Positions 36,646 to 49,195 of a DNA stretch of 64,000 nt are shown piece after piece; position 1 is the stretch's first letter; each line of letters starts with the position of its first letter. The notes beneath the pieces were generated by a model. That model saw only the letters and a list, made by a program, of their open reading frames with translations, did not search any database and was not told the DNA's origin. The position numbers and the translations under genes are program-made. Source of the DNA: Poecilobothrus nobilitatus (taxonomy: Eukaryota; Arthropoda; Insecta; Diptera; Dolichopodidae); contig OX352774.1 of assembly GCA_947095535.1 (NCBI GenBank), forward strand, positions 40,192,496 through 40,256,495, written 5' to 3'.

Positions 36646-37734
36646 AACAAATAAAAAATATAACCTTCAAAATAACCTTTGGTATTAGGTAAAAATATTT
36701 TATATTCCAGAAAGAATTAAATAAAAACCAAAAGATACTCAAAATTTAACTTTCAATACTTGTTTTTTTTTTAGATGGTTTTTAAAAAAAAAAGGATCAA
36801 AAGTTGAACATTTTATTTTCAATATGATACACATAAAATTGTTCCTATAGATGTCATAAAAAGAATATAAATTGTTGCAGAATAAAATACTACTTGTTAG
36901 TAGTATTATAATATAGAAACATAACAATACGCATGTAAATCAATATCATAAGACTTCTTATCTTCGACACTAAAAATAATAAATTCGAAAATTGATCATT
37001 TTAACGATTTGTTTATAAATTGTCTCTAATTTTTATCATTTTATTGCCTCCATATTTTTGGTTAAAGCGCATTTTTTCAATTTTTTTTCCCTTTTCCTTT
37101 TAATGACTTTTGAATCAGAAAAGAAAAAACAAAAAAATTCTTTTTTTTCGTAGAAATTTAAAAAAAAAAAAATTGAGCTGATTTTGTTTTCAACTCTTTA
37201 AAATATTTTTGTTATTTCTTTCACTAAACGAAAAAAGAAAATTTTCTTTTTTGTTATTGTGTTTTTTTATTTTTTTTTTTTAAGCGGAACAACTTTATTT
37301 GATTTTAATATAAAGTTGTTATAAACATCATCAAATCTTTGATTGATCTGATTTTGAATAAAGGAAAAAAAAAATATTTTCCCCGGAAATTATAAAGTAT
37401 CAAATCGATTCTCTTTTGAACTTTTTTTCATTTTTCAAACAAAATTCTAATTTGTAATAAATAATTATAATTGTTATTTTCTAAGAAATTATTTATAATT
37501 ATAATTTCAAAAATTATTGAATGAATTTTGTTTTTGTTGCAGAAAAATTGATTGTAAATTGAATCAAAGAAAAATTTACAACAAATAATAAAAATTTTTA
37601 TTAATTTTATATGAATGAATTATATAAAATAATACATAGGTGAATAAAATGAGATAAAAAACGATCTCTTAGAGCTAATGAAACTCTTTTTTTTTTTTTT
37701 AAATGGCTATAAAATCCTAGATCTTAAGTTTACA
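36646..37734. other. AT-rich spacer, no gene seen
   Basis: Many poly(A)/poly(T) runs (36636-36648, 37160-37170, 37263-37282). Minus-strand frames 36557-36927 are low complexity. Confidence 0.5.
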
Positions 37735-37774
37735 AAAAACGAGGAAGAATACAGTTGCCTTTGTCAACTCTTAG

Positions 37775-39314
37775 ATACCCGTACGAACCGTTAGTATGTT
37801 AACAGCCTGTCACTCTGCTTACAATATTATTTTTTTAATATTTTAGTATTTTAAATTAATTTGGGTGAATTTTATAATTTCTAGAACTATGGGTTGTACA
37901 TATATTCAAACTATATGTTTATATGTACATTCTTCAAAAGCAGATTCTAACTTTCCACATAACGATTATCAATCCAAAACTTTTTCAAATATTCTATAGT
38001 ACCATTTAATACTAAGCGGTAAATGTATATTAAATTTACTTAGTACAAAATAATAAATATAATTTTAAATATTATATTATATTATATTTAAATATTCCAT
38101 TGACAGAATAATTTCTTATAAGTACAATAAAATACATATATGTATGTAAATACGGCACTATATAATATACATCTATACTCTTATCATTCATTCACTAGTG
38201 ACATATACGATATGTAAATAAACATGATATTATATAAGTATGTATATATATTAATATCATATAAATAAAAATTCTTCAAGCAACCGTTATGTTGTTTATT
38301 TATTTGCATTTTTATGTACTGCTCATTATATTCTCAACAATTTCAAATTATCGAGTAAAACAAAATGCAAAAAATTAGTTAAAGAAATTTGTTAGAAAAT
38401 TTGAAAAAATCAAGTAACACTTTCGTCAATTATAAAGTAACCCTATATTATTAAAAAAAGTTGTTAACAAAAATAAGAGTATGATGTTGAAACTTTAATT
38501 TTTGTGTATTACTTCAAAAAAATTTTAACAGGTGTTCAAGTTACAGGTGTTTAAAAATAGGAAATTTTCAGTTTTTGACTCCTTACAGCTCCTAAACGGG
38601 GGGTGATACAAAAAAAATTTCTGAAATGACTCATACTTATTTTCAAAGATCTAACTTCTGTCAAAATTTCATGTTTCCAACTTAAACCGTTTAGAAGATA
38701 GAAGGGTTAAAGGATTTTGCAAAATTTTAGTTTCGCATAACGGTAAATTAAGACACCGTATGCCACAACTATATATTTATTGTATATATACTTTTAAAGC
38801 TAATAAAAGTAGTAATCGTTTGGCGTTTTCAAAATGAAGATATACCTTATACAACTTGTGCTATAACAGTTTAAATATAGAGCTTTTTTGAACCTTTGGG
38901 GAGCTGTAGCTCCGTAACGGGTGGGGCTACGAAAAAAAGTTATTAAAAATAAAATTAATATTTTTGTGAGATCTATCAGCAGTTAAAATTTCATAGCTCT
39001 ATTTCAAAAAAAATGTCGGGATCTAAAAGTTAGGTGTTCGAGAGCTACCCTAAGGCTTGGTCCAAACTCAACCAAAAAAAATAGGGAACCTACAAATTAC
39101 TCCCAAAATATTTTGTGTAAATTTCAAGATTCTAGCTTTCTTAGTTTTTGAGTTAGCGTGCTGACGGACGGACGGACGGACGGACATGGCTCAAAAGTCT
39201 TAGAATTTTTTTCTGATCCGATCCATACCTTTGAAGGTATATCTAGCTCGCTTATTTCGAGGTGTTACAAACGGAGGAGTAATTTTATTATACCCGATCC
39301 TATCGTACGGGTAT
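37775..39314 (+). mobile_element. 1.5-kb non-autonomous element C2 with 11-bp inverted ends
   Basis: ATACCCGTACG at 37775-37785 and its perfect complement CGTACGGGTAT at 39304-39314 mark the ends. The sequence just before (AACGAGGAAGAATAC, 37738) resembles the start of the C1 elements. The core 38520-38960 shares blocks with C1 (AAGTTACAGGTGTTTAAAAA, AACGGTAAATT, GAGCTGTAGCTCCGTAACGG), while the right end differs: (GACG)n at 39160-39183, then ACATGGCTCAAAAG and a terminal hairpin TATACCCG..CGGGTATA. From memory, fly genomes carry repeats with this same GACGGACGGACATGGC plus TATACCC ending. No protein is encoded. Confidence 0.7.
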
Positions 39315-39595
39315 AATTATTAAATTTTGTATAAACATAGACAATTATCATTAGGTTTTGAAGAAACTAGAAGTATTCTCCATCTGAGAGAAATTCATTT
39401 TATCGCATTGCAAATCGCGTTCGCATTGGTAACGATTACAGACATTTACAATCAAAAAATACAATCTGATTTACAATTATGAAAAGGCTATTTGATTTAG
39501 GTTAGTTTAATGTTAGATGGTGTCATTCGAAAGAATTGCAAAAGCTGTAAAAGATCATATTGGATATACACATTTTATTTATTCGTTTCTAAATA

Positions 39596-40085
39596 CAGGG
39601 TGTCACAAAGTTGTATAGGTCACGAAAAAAGTTAGTGATAGCGATACAAGTAAAAAATTGTTCCGAAAGGGGGTGTCTATTCTTAACAGTTTCCGACATA
39701 ACGGTCTTGAAAGTATTTTCATTAAATTTTTAAAAGTTTATCTTCGCTCATGTTAAACTTAGAAGGTCCGTTTATGTATCAATACACAACTGGAACTATG
39801 AGCTTTTGTATTTAAACTTCTTTTTAACATTAATATTTAAATAGTTATACGTTTTTAAAGTTGAAAAATATTGAGACTTTCAAACAGTTCATAACATTAT
39901 TATTTTTATCACATTTTCTAACTTATCGAAATCATGGCTTTAATTTATGTTTGCACGATTTTTAACGTATTATTTTCCGTTTTCGAGAAAATTTAATATT
40001 ACGTTATGTTTCATTAAAATTTTGTTATAAAAATTACTTCCCCTATCATCTCCTTTTTGGGAACCTTCAACTTCCACACACCCTG
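39596..40085. mobile_element. Tc1/mariner-like MITE, 490 bp, TA duplication
   Basis: CAGGGTGT starts at 39596 and ACACCCTG ends at 40085, with TA immediately outside each (39594-39595 and 40086-40087). Beyond the first 8 bp the ends remain partly complementary (CACAAAGTTG against CTTCAACTTCC). TA target duplication with CAGGGTG-type ends is typical of Tc1/mariner non-autonomous elements. No transposase frame is present. Confidence 0.8.
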
Positions 40086-40087
40086 TA

Positions 40088-41512
40088 TATATGGGCTCTG
40101 TGAACTAACACTATGTAAACTTTTACACCATCTATTTACTTTTTATTAGTCAAGATTATTTGTTATTTTCAATGATTTTAAAATTTTTGAGCGTTGTGAT
40201 ACCCAGCAATATTTTCACCTTTTAATATATATTTTAAATTTAAACAAAACATTTTATTTGTTGAAGAAGTATTACTCATTTTATTACACCTTGTAGACTA
40301 TGCACATATTATTTCATTATTTGAAAAATAATTTAAAATTGTGTCAATCTATCTTGTTACATCTCTATATTTTAAAGTAAATATTTTTATAAATTCACGT
40401 GATAAACTTACAACAATTCCATTGTCATAGGATTAATTGTTTCGATAAAAAAGTAAAGCTGAACAAATTTAACCTTTAATTGATAACATTTTAATTTTTT
40501 TTTTTTTAAATGAACTTTATAACAAATATACATCATATATATATATTGTATTAAATTTCCCTGATTCAATTCATTACTTTCATCACTATAAAAACAAACA
40601 TTATATACAATAAAAAAAACGGATAATAGTTAAACACCTAAAGCCATCCCTCAATTTTGAATGAAATTCTATTGTCAATCATTTTTGTTGCTATCCTTTT
40701 TCGGTTCCTTTTTTTTTAATCACTTTTCAGTCTTGGATTATCCATTATACGACCACCCAATTTAAATTTTAATTCGTTATTTATTAAAATGTTGAAGAAA
40801 TTTTTAATTTTTGAGAAAATATTTCAATTTAATTCGAATTACACGCTTTCTAGGTGGGTTTTTATTTTTTTTTTTTGTCATATCTATCAGCACTATTTAA
40901 TGAATACAATTGCATCATATAATGTAAACAGTATTAAAAAAGTGAGCCAAATTTAGGCATAAAAATAATAATTGTTGCAATTTTCTCAAAAAAAAAAATA
41001 AAATAAAAAATAAAATAATTGTAGAAAGAAAATTTGGTTCAGATTTTAAATACAAAATAAATTCGGTTCAAAATGAATCGGTTTGAATAATTTGCTTCAG
41101 GTATCAGAAATTTATAAAAATTGAAACTTTCATTGTTAGTTTTTAAATTAAAAAAAAAAACAAAACTTTTATTTCAAATAATTATTGTTGTTTATAACGA
41201 TATTTATGGTATGAATTGTATACAGTGAGACGATTAACGTAAAAATTATAGAAAATTTTTTATAATCAGTTATTATTGCAGAAAATTTAACAATCTACAG
41301 TATATATTTAAAATCGATTATATATATATATAAAGATGCACAAAGGTTTATAAAGAATCTAAGGCAGTTCTAAACAAGCGAAAAATCTTTATATCGAACA
41401 CAAATTCTTACTTTAAACTAAAACGAAATCGAAAATTAGAGCCTAATCCATATGAAATCAAAGAGAGAATCAGGGGAATATAGAAACTTAAAAGTTGCAA
41501 TTTAATATTTTT
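40088..41512. other. AT-rich spacer, no gene seen
   Basis: Poly(T) at 40496-40507 and 40866-40876, and TA tracts. Nothing recognisable. Confidence 0.5.
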
Positions 41513-41945
41513 TTTCCTTTCCACTCCCTATGAGGAGTATAGGGAGTATCCACTAAGTCATTTATTATTCATATTTGACTAAGCTTCAGTTTCATGAATC
41601 ATTAATTTCACTAAGCCGTTGATTACTCGACTGTATCTATAGTACAAGAAAGACGTTTCTTTTTTATTTCTACGCCATCTATTATCTTATACAAGAATTA
41701 TGGTTTATTATTACATATTTTATTATATTTTATATATATATATATTTTATACATATTACAATATGATATTAATTATAATTTATAGAACATTATTTTTAAT
41801 TTAATTATATTCTACTAATTATATATTATAAGAAAAATCTATATTATTTTTTATTAATTTATACGACCCAGCCGGGGTGTAAACCCGAGACCTTTCTTAT
41901 GAAAGGCCGGTGTTTTAACCATCTACACCATTGGCTGGATATAAA
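41513..41945 (-). mobile_element. tRNA-derived SINE, head type 1 with tail type b
   Basis: Minus-strand head (41945 to 41868): A-box-like GCCAATGGTGTAGATGG, B-box GGGTTTACACCCC (mutated). The body and tail match 23555-23972 nearly block for block, ending in the CACTCCCTATGAGGAGTATA hairpin region at 41522. Confidence 0.75.
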
Positions 41946-42107
41946 TTCAATATAAAATAACTTAAAACATGTAGTAAACAATTTTTCAAACTCCTAATTC
42001 ATTCCTAAAAATTTACTCTTAAGTGCTGTCTCCTGCAATTTAACAAAGTTCAAACTTAATCATTGCTTTGGGTTAATTAATATATACTTATAAATTATAA
42101 TTTAATC

Positions 42108-42949
42108 GTTTTTAGCACATTTCCAAAAAATTTTTGAAAAAATATGCTTATTAGTTTCACTATGTCCGTCCGTCCGTCTGTTTACAAAACTTCTACATCG
42201 TTAAAGATAGAGAAAAAAAATTTTAACAATGGGTAGGTCTTATAAAAAAAATAATTTTGTGGAACAACTTTTTCATGTAGCCCCATTATGGAGCTACAGC
42301 CCCTCAAACTTTGAAAAAGCCCTATTTTTAAATGCATATATCTTATGTTCTGCTTAAGATTTTTCCAATCTGAAAACGTCATTCGACAGGTAGTTTTATT
42401 AACTTTGTTAATTAATATCAATTAATTTACAATTTTTTTAAATTTAGTATTTAAATTTACCGTTATGTGAAAACCAAATTTTGCATCATTTTTTTATTTT
42501 CATAACTCCGGCACGCTTTTAGATAGAGACTTGAAATTTTGAGGCAAGAAAGAACTCTTAGAATTAGTATAAGTTTTTTTAGAAAATTTTTTTGCGCCAC
42601 CCCCTGTTTAAGAGGTATTAGGGCTGAAAAATTGAAAATTTCCTATTTTTAGGCACCTGTAACTTAAGCACCTGTACACATTTTTCTTCGGCAAGACATA
42701 CAAATTGAAGCTACAGTAATTTATTTTTATCTGTGTTAACGGTATTTTTGAGTTATATAGGGTTCCGGACTTACAGCCCTCAAAATTCCAGAAAAGTCCT
42801 ATTTTCACATATTTTCTTATTACAAAATATTTCTTAAATTTTATATTTTAAATTTTCAAATTTTTGTGCAAGTCACAATTCTAAACAGTTTGCATTGTGT
42901 TTTGGAAATGTGCGCTTTTAAAAACCGTTGGTTTACATTCTACCTTGTT
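42108..42949 (-). mobile_element. Dispersed repeat, family C1, young inverted copy (842 bp)
   Basis: Reverse-complement twin of 30077-30918 with the same ends and the same length. Few differences are visible, so the two copies arose recently. Both CCGTCCGTCCGTC (42163 onwards) and the ACAAGGTAGAATG end are present. Minus-strand frames 42182-42421 and 42608-42808 are inside the repeat and not genes. Confidence 0.75.
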
Positions 42950-44469
42950 TAGTTATTTTTTAAAATTGTAACCGAAGAACACTATATAAGATCTTGAGAA
43001 CACCATGGTAGACAATTAGTCTTCTTGATTTTTTGTTTTTTCATAATCCTGATCTTAAAAATCCAAAAAAAAAAATGTCCTTTAGACTTTAGAAACTAAT
43101 AAAAGAAAAGGAGAAAAGGTTAATCTGATTTTTATTAGGATTTAACTTTCCTTTTTATTTTATAATTGTTTTGCTTTTTAAATCTAGAAGAAGAAGAGAT
43201 TTAAAAAATAATGCAATACTATAATATAGAAAGACTATATTTAAGGCGTTTTTAATAAACAACGCACAATTGAATAAGTTTTTTTTTTGATAATACAATA
43301 TCATATTAAATAATAATATACTTTTAAATGTATCTTTTTTGTATATTAAGAATTCTTTTGATTGGATTTAGAAATTTCAGTTTTTTGAAAGAATTGCACC
43401 TACAATATACAACAAATTTTCTGTATTTAAAATAATTTAAAAATGGAATTATAAAGGGATCTAAAAAACAAAAAAAAAAATTACTATATTAAATATTAAG
43501 CTTAATCATGAAAAAGAGTTATGGTTTTAATATTGTGCAAAAAAATAATCTCTCTATTGTATTAAAAATATATTTTATAGCTGCAAAATATCATGTAATA
43601 GTGGCATGAGAAAATTTTAGTTATTTCTCATAAACGAATAATTCCAATAAAGACGCGTCAAGAAATATTATATTTTTGTAATAGTGATAAATTTCAAAAG
43701 CAAAATTTTTTAAAAATTTATAGATACTTTTATTTATGTTTTTGTACGGCCAAACAAGAAAGCGTAGTTATTTCTAAGAAAATCACAACATTTAATGAAA
43801 GATTAAAAATGTTTTAAAACCGGAATGTACAGAATTATCGAAATTATTAAAAATTAATATCGTAGAAAAAATCATAAACTTATTTTTACTAACGCTAAAA
43901 CAGATAAGAAAGAAAAATTAGCATAACTATGTTAAAATGAGTGAAAAAAACAGACGAAATCTGATTAAGTAAATACTGCTAAACAAAGGATGTGAAAAAA
44001 TATGTTTAATGGTAATGTCAAAAATTGTCAAATGTCAATCAAAATTACGTCGGTGTATGGAAATCGTCGGAAATGATATAACCAAAAATTGTGTTAATTT
44101 TATGGTTAAACATATATATATATATATATATATATATTGAAAATAATCAAGATCTCTCGAAACTAAAATTATCTATCAAAATCTCTAAAATTATCTATCA
44201 AAAAGAGCTACTACGGATTTTTTGAGGATTTAAATTAACAAAATGGTCGTCTGAAGTTCATATGGATATAATAGATAAAATAAATATGGAACATTAGTCA
44301 GAGACAGGTCGCAAAAAAACTAAATCTTTAAGAGACGAATATTTTCTCAGGATTGTCCATATAAACAATATAGATTTATTATGATGATATGTTTATATGT
44401 ATAAAATATATTATTTATATGTATAGCATATTTGCTAACGATTAAGGAATAAGTCTAAAAGCTAAAACA
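42950..44469. other. AT-rich spacer, no gene seen
   Basis: A (TA)n microsatellite at 44110-44139. No open frame or repeat recognised. Confidence 0.5.
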
Positions 44470-44477
44470 TTAGTTAA

Positions 44478-44678
44478 TTTTTTTTATTTTTAGTATATTC
44501 CCCTGCCACATAAATGTGACAAGGAAATTACACAGCCTATGCTTTTCAGGCGTGGCTGTAAATGTCGTAAGGGGGAAATATTCTTACGACGCATGTGGGA
44601 TTCGAACCCACACTTTCTCGGTGTTTACAAATTACAACGTATTTCATAAACTCTTACCCACTAGACCACCGAGATCCC
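44478..44678 (-). mobile_element. Full-length tRNA-derived SINE, head type 2, with 8-bp target-site duplication
   Basis: TTAGTTAA at 44470-44477 is repeated at 44679-44686. Minus-strand head: CTCGGTGGTCTAGTGGGTAA (A box) and GTGGGTTCGAATCCCAC (B box region). The tail includes TTACGACATTTACAGCCACG and TTTATGTGGCAGGG, then an A-rich end. The plus-strand frame 44595-44885 starts inside the head and is not a gene. Confidence 0.85.
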
Positions 44679-44686
44679 TTAGTTAA

Positions 44687-45149
44687 AGTACTTAATAAAC
44701 ATTGTTTAAAATTAACATGTACCACATGTACGAGAGTTGGATTATACCAATCCAATCCACAAAAACAAAATACTATTAGAATTCTCTTCATCATAGAGGA
44801 TGCCTCAATTCCATCATATTTCCTTTGTGTTGCTTTAGTCTTTTTCGATATAACGTTTTTCTGTCACATGCAGCAGTCAAATTAGTGTTTGAACTCATTA
44901 ACAAAAATATAAATATATAAGTATAGATCTCGGCAATTGGATCTAAAATAATTGGTTTAGATTTTCTATATTTATGTGTAATATTGAGCAAAACTTTTTA
45001 ATTATTTTTTCAAGCATTAAATTAAATTTAACAAAAATTTCATACTACTAACAATATAGTTAAAAAGCGAAAGTGACAACATAGCAACTACGAATAAATA
45101 ATAGAGACTATTTTAATTCTAATATTTTTTTTGGTTGTTTTTTTTTTTG
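44687..45149. other. AT-rich spacer, no gene seen
   Basis: 44700-44885 is slightly less AT-rich. No recognisable coding sequence. Confidence 0.45.
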
Positions 45150-45370
45150 TAATGGTAGTTGGTAATCTTAAAAAACACCAATGAGATTAATGTGCGCATT
45201 CTCTTTGGTATATAGTGTTGGATTTGAATTAACCAAACACCACCAAACTAAACATTATAGGTTAGAATCTATGGTACAATGTATAATTTTTAGTTTGGAG
45301 ATTGGGGAAATGGAAAATAGAAATAGAGGAGTAGGAATAAAAACAAAATTGGGCAAATGGAAAAAAAAAT
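45150..45370 (+). repeat. Dispersed repeat family D
   Basis: TAATGGTAGTTGGTAATCTT, CTCTTTGGTATATAGTGTTG, TTAACCAAACACCACC and AGTTTGGAGATTGGGGAAAT follow the order of 17811-18010. The frame 45181-45372 crosses it and is not taken as a gene. Confidence 0.6.
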
Positions 45371-47066
45371 AGAGGAACCGAAAATTTAAGGCAAAATATT
45401 GTCCTTGTTCGTATTTCTTGGTGAGTATTACTTATTTCGTAAAATTTCCATCTATTTTAGTAGAAATATAAAAATTTCACTTATTATAAACAAATAAAAC
45501 TAAATTTTTCTTTTTATAATTTCAGTTTCATTATACCCATAATTTGTATTGTTATAATAAAAAATTTTAAACTCAAAGAAAAAAAAAAAATTTAAAACAC
45601 TTTACAATGAATATGTTTATGAAATGCACCTTACACGATCTCACTAATTACATTTTATCTTTTACAAGTTGTTTTCAAAAAATTTTGACATGACATTAAC
45701 ATTAGACCGATCATTAGTCATAAAAAATTAAGAAAAACTAAAAAACAAAAAAATAAAAAACCAAAATGTGTGATGATGAGAAATCTAAAAATTCAATTAA
45801 AAATTAAAAAACGAAAATAATAAAAACAAAAAAAAAAAAAAAATGAAAAGTTCACTTCTAAATCATTTGTATTTTCTTTTAAAGTTTTGACAAATTCTCA
45901 ACTCTATATACAATATATGATGCATATGTTTGGTATCAGCATCCACATTGTAATGATTTTGAAAATAACAGCAGCAGTAGTAGCATCAGCATGAACGCAA
46001 GCACGTAATATACATAGGAATTCAAATCCAAACATCTAGTCAGTTAGTCAACAATATATTATGGTATCTTGTTTCCAATTTTTTATATTTGGTGTTGCTA
46101 TTATTTTATTGTTTTCTGTTTTTTTTTTTTTTTTTGTTTTTTTGGTGAAATTATATTAAAGAAAGAGACATGATCTTTTCTATTCTAAGTAAAATAAATA
46201 AAATAAATAAGAAAAATATCAAAAATTCATGAAATCAAGAAGAAAATCTTGAAATGAACCATATTGTTAGAGTATGAAATTATTAGATCCATTTGAATAA
46301 AAGAAAAAAAAAAACATTTTCTTTAAATCCTATATAAATTGAACTTTTGGTTGCTGATGAAAGCGAACAAACATAAAATACAATTTTTCTTTTTTTGAGG
46401 GAAATAATTGTCAGTTGATATACTGATGGCTTAAAAAATTTAAAGATTTCTTGATGAGTTGTTTAGATTTTGTTTTTTGTTTTTTTTTTTTTTAATTTTG
46501 TACATGTTAATGGTGGTTGACTTAGACATTGATAATGACGTTGATGATTTGAATAATTTTATGTATTATTATATTGTATATAAAAATCTAATTGTGAGGT
46601 ATATATATGATTATTGATTAACAATAATTTTATATTAATATGTATATAATTCTGAAAATTTTCAATTAATATAAAAAATAATTAAAATAAATTATATAAC
46701 TGAAAAGTTATATTAGATGGAATACCATAAGTAATCAAAAATTTTAAAAACTGAAATTGAAATGAAAAACATTCATAGCAAAAATGTCTGGCAAAGCTAT
46801 ATATAGTAAAAGTTCAAATGAAGACAAAAAGAAATGTTCAAACTAATATAGTGACTTGACTTATAATATAGACAATGGATAGACTTACAGAATACTTTAG
46901 GCAAAGGAATAATACGTTTTATAAAGTTCTAAACTTTGCGAATATCTAATGCATCATTATTCAGAATTATAGTTCTCTTAAATATAATGAAGAATATAAT
47001 TATCGTACCTATATATATTTTTAGGAATTAAAATAACCAGTTTAGTAAATGATTGAGTACGTTAAC
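45371..47066. other. AT-rich spacer, no gene seen
   Basis: Poly(T) at 46120-46135 and poly(A) at 45829-45842. 45960-46010 holds a short AGCAGCAGTAGTAGCATCAGC tract-like stretch but no coding frame around it. Confidence 0.5.
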
Positions 47067-47076
47067 ACTATAATCT

Positions 47077-47247
47077 CTGTGGGCATCGGCTGTAAACACC
47101 AAGAGAGAGTGTGGGTTCGAATCCCACACACGTCGTAAGAGTTATACCTCCTTATACGACATTTACAGCTACGCCTGAACAGGAAAGGCTGTGTAATTTC
47201 CTGTCAACATTTATGTGGCAGAGAAATGCATTAAAAAAAAAAGGAAA
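47077..47247 (+). mobile_element. tRNA-derived SINE, head type 2, 10-bp target-site duplication
   Basis: ACTATAATCT at 47067-47076 is repeated at 47248-47257. B box GTGGGTTCGAATCCCAC is intact. The A-box part of the head is shortened compared with 44478-44678. The tail runs through TACGACATTTACAGC, GGCTGTGTAATTTCCTG and ATTTATGTGGCAGAGAAATG to a poly(A) end. The missing A box suggests the copy can no longer be transcribed from its own promoter. Confidence 0.85.
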
Positions 47248-47257
47248 ACTATAATCT

Positions 47258-48977
47258 TTGAATAAAACAAAAAATCTGAAAATCAGATAAAGTCAGACAA
47301 ATGATTTCTGCAAAATCTATTTAAAAAAAAAAAAAAATCGAGGCTTGGCAATATTTTTTATCCCGGATTCAAAAGTGCTTTTCTCTATTAGCACAATTTT
47401 CGTACTGTCGCAAATTTCACTTCATGTACCTCCCAATATAATTGGAGAAAAATTGAACATTTATATTATTTATATTAAAAAATATAAAATAAACTATACA
47501 TAGAATAAAAACTAATCACTGGTACATAATACAAAATTGCATTATTGACTTTTTACAGTGCTCCATAAATTATTATCCATAGTATTCCATAATTTATAAG
47601 ATCAGGTCATCAGAAGCAGCTATATATATATAAATCACAATCAATAACTAAATTTTATTTTTAAATTTCTTTTCATTTTAGGTTCTGATTAAAATAAACT
47701 CAAAAAAAAAATTTTAATATTTCATTAATTGTTATATATGTATTTATATATAGCCATAAATTGAAAACACTTAAATAAAAATAAAATTCGAATTAATATT
47801 AAATTGTTTATAACAAGTGGCATCACTGAAATGACTTATTGACATTTTAATCACATATACGTTCATAATCACATAATCAAAAATAAATAAGAAATGTTTA
47901 CCTTCTGACGTTTCCTTTTACTTGTAGGCAATATAACACACTCCACCGTTACTACTATAATTTGAATATTTACACAATCCACCGTTACTGTACAATTTTA
48001 TTTGAATTATCATGAAAAAGTTCTTAAAGATTATTCCAGATCAGCCAAAATTTTAATAAAATTCTAATCCAAAATTCTGAAATCCTACATATAATATATA
48101 ATATAATACTCGTTTTAGAATAAAATTTATATAATAAACTATTTACCAACTGTTTTTTTGTTCATCAATTACAATACTTTAAAAACTTTCCCTTAAAAGA
48201 CAAAAAATAATAATAAGAAAAAGATTATTTTAAAACCTTAAAAATAGAAACACTTTAATGAGCCAAGTACACTTAAGTGTCACAGTAGAATTTTTTTTTT
48301 CGAAAATGTCCTCAAATAAATTTTTTTTTAATAAGAATTTTAACTCGTAAATCGAATATACGCATTTTAAACATGATAATATTATAAATTATAATGTATG
48401 CCATAAAATATTAAATTACTGTAGAGGCAAAATATTTCTAAAATGACACACACCATACATAAACACACATTGTACCCACTCATAAGAATGAAAGAAATTG
48501 AATTATTTGAATACATTTTAAATTTCAAGTATAGGCTTCTTGCTATTAAAATATTTAAATGCATATACATAGTATATAAATATTTTGTGTATATTCATAA
48601 ATACTTTATTATATACACAAATCGAAATCATAATTACTTTATATATTAATAGGAGTATAATTAGCTCTGTGTCAGCACATTTTAAGAGTTTTTTTTAAAT
48701 AAACAAAACTTAAGATTAAAAAAAAAAGGAAAGAAAGAATAAAAATAATTTAATATCAATCAATTATTATCGATAACAATTTTATATTTTTTTATTAATC
48801 TTAATATAAATTTGGTTTTGCACTTCTAAACAATGTTAATAAAACTTTAAATATAATGTTCGAAATCCGAGAAACGTTTATACCACGGAGGGATTTTTTT
48901 CAAATATATTTTATTTTATTAGTTGAGATTTTTTAAAATTAAAGATTGAAAAGATTCCTGTTATATGTTAAATGAAT
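47258..48977. other. AT-rich spacer, no gene seen
   Basis: A short imperfect duplication around CACnCTCCACCGTTACT (47939) and CACAATCCACCGTTACTGTA (47973), 34 bp apart. Otherwise A/T runs. Confidence 0.5.
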
Positions 48978-49195
48978 ATTTCTTTACCTCCGGAAGATAT
49001 AGATCTTCAAAAGACACAGCAAGAAAATCTAACCCCCTTTAGTAGTGTGAGATTATTAACCACTAAAATCATCTATTTCCGTAGCCAGTATAACGGGCTA
49101 ATTATTTTAATTGTAAAGCAGTTTATTGGCTGAGGAATAAAACGAGGAAACGAAAGAAGATAAAAAGGAGGGTAAACTTAAGTTTTGGAAGTGGG
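48978..49195 (-). mobile_element. SINE tail type a without head, diverged
   Basis: Top-strand blocks TCTTCAAAAGACAC, AACCCCCTTTAGTAGTGTGA, AGCAGTTTATTGGCTGAGGA and a GGAAACGAAAG segment match, in reverse, the tail at 29250-29420 and the copy at 3720-3870. Confidence 0.5.

Noticed and set aside
30217..42808. Same 66-codon frame in both young C1 copies (30217-30417 plus, 42608-42808 minus)
   Set aside because: Both begin with GTG rather than ATG, the older copy at 6115-6903 is interrupted by stops in this region, and the conservation is explained by recent duplication of the whole repeat.
44110..44139. (TA)n tract as a possible fragile site or origin
   Set aside because: Simple TA repeats are frequent in this AT-rich DNA and nothing marks this one as functional.
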